Source: Arcobacter cryaerophilus gv. crypticus
Lineage (GTDB): Bacteria > Campylobacterota > Campylobacteria > Campylobacterales > Arcobacteraceae
Length of the DNA stretch: 34,175 nucleotides
Reading direction: 5' to 3'
NCBI RefSeq assembly: GCF_002993025.1
Contig: NZ_NXGI01000019.1
Location: 1-34,175, forward strand
The notes under the pieces were generated by a model. That model had not been told where the DNA came from. It saw nothing but the letters and a program-made list of their open reading frames with translations, and did not search any database. The translations under genes and the position numbers were made by a program. Below, piece after piece: positions 34,000-34,175 of this stretch (positions are counted from its first letter, which is position 1; every line of letters starts with the position of its first letter).

Positions 34000-34030
34000 A
34001 ATTAAAAAACAAAAATTTTGAATAAATAGC

Positions 34031-34175
34031 TCAACTTTCGCACATAAAACCTAACTGTTTTTTAGTGTAAAGCCTGAGCATTAGTATGATTTGTTCTAAA
34101 TCTTTATTTCTCTTGACAATTTGAGTAGATTCAATCAATTGTTCTAATATTTTTAGAAACAGTTCCATTGAAATT
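34031..34175 (-). CDS. Unidentified partial ORF at the right edge
   Basis: A minus-strand frame open from the window edge to a TGA at 34031-34033. It reads MELFLKILEQLIESTQIVKR, then NKDLEQIILMLRLYTKKQLG, then FMCES, with upstream codons also open, so the ATG at 34168 may be internal; no ribosome binding site is seen. The peptide is helical and matches no family I know. Its place beside a mobilization gene suggests a mobile-element protein, but this is a guess. It converges with the mobilization gene. Confidence 0.35.
   Translation of the reverse strand, partial: ISMELFLKILEQLIESTQIVKRNKDLEQIILMLRLYTKKQLGFMCES

Noticed and set aside
1-34175. A CRISPR array, tRNA genes, toxin-antitoxin pair or anti-phage defence island
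   Set aside because: No regularly spaced direct repeats, no tRNA cloverleaf and no defence-type gene set were found on either strand.

Overview
The window is an AT-rich, tightly packed chromosomal stretch that looks like Campylobacterota, most likely Arcobacter/Aliarcobacter. The clearest lineage marker is the block lysC-hobA-holB-folP, because HobA (a DnaA-binding initiation factor) is known only from this phylum. The ilvB-ilvH-lpxD-ftsK run, the short delta-prime subunit, and frequent TTG/GTG starts in overlapping genes agree with that. The genus assignment is an inference from gene content and base composition. No rRNA, tRNA or CRISPR array was seen, and no gene-free stretch exceeds 300 bases.

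Layout. (1) 1-464: the right end of an IS3-family element lies inside a sensor histidine kinase gene, of which only the ATPase domain remains. (2) 492-5853, minus: ilvB, ilvH, lpxD and ftsK (branched-chain amino acids, lipid A, chromosome translocation). (3) 6025-9162: a divergent flagellin-like protein, then ppx/gppA and pssA on minus, then a SprA-type HExxH protein overlapping a 79-residue protein whose C-terminus recalls flagellar rod/hook proteins. (4) 9179-10452, minus: a DUF523 protein and a TtcA-like tRNA thiolase that lacks one expected cysteine. (5) 10566-12882, plus: a 65-residue protein, moeA and an EamA transporter. (6) 12879-18539, minus: YpfJ-type metallopeptidase, rmuC, M48 peptidase, a secreted phospholipase-D-like nuclease, a YbgC-type thioesterase and a Cache-GGDEF diguanylate cyclase. 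(7) 18565-23365, minus: two unknown proteins, an M3 oligopeptidase, prmC and hemW. (8) 23420-27459, plus: rppH, lysC, hobA, holB and folP. (9) 27463-30377, minus: the anaerobic ribonucleotide reductase locus. (10) 30549-32846, plus: argF and hemN, closed by a terminator. (11) 32971-34175: a HUH-relaxase-like mobilization gene with a hairpin upstream and eight tandem 14-residue coiled-coil repeats, then the end of an unidentified minus-strand ORF.

The most notable observation is in the nrd locus. The NrdD reading frame ends just after its zinc-binding cysteines, before the glycyl-radical segment. That segment, including the RVMGY radical-glycine motif, lies immediately downstream in another frame as a 54-codon ORF with its own ATG and a well-spaced ribosome binding site. 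It overlaps both nrdD and nrdG. The locus is therefore either a split class III reductase, a site of recoding, or a one-base homopolymer frameshift (real or sequencing). Both ends of the window carry mobile-element genes, so the core genes may sit between two acquired segments.
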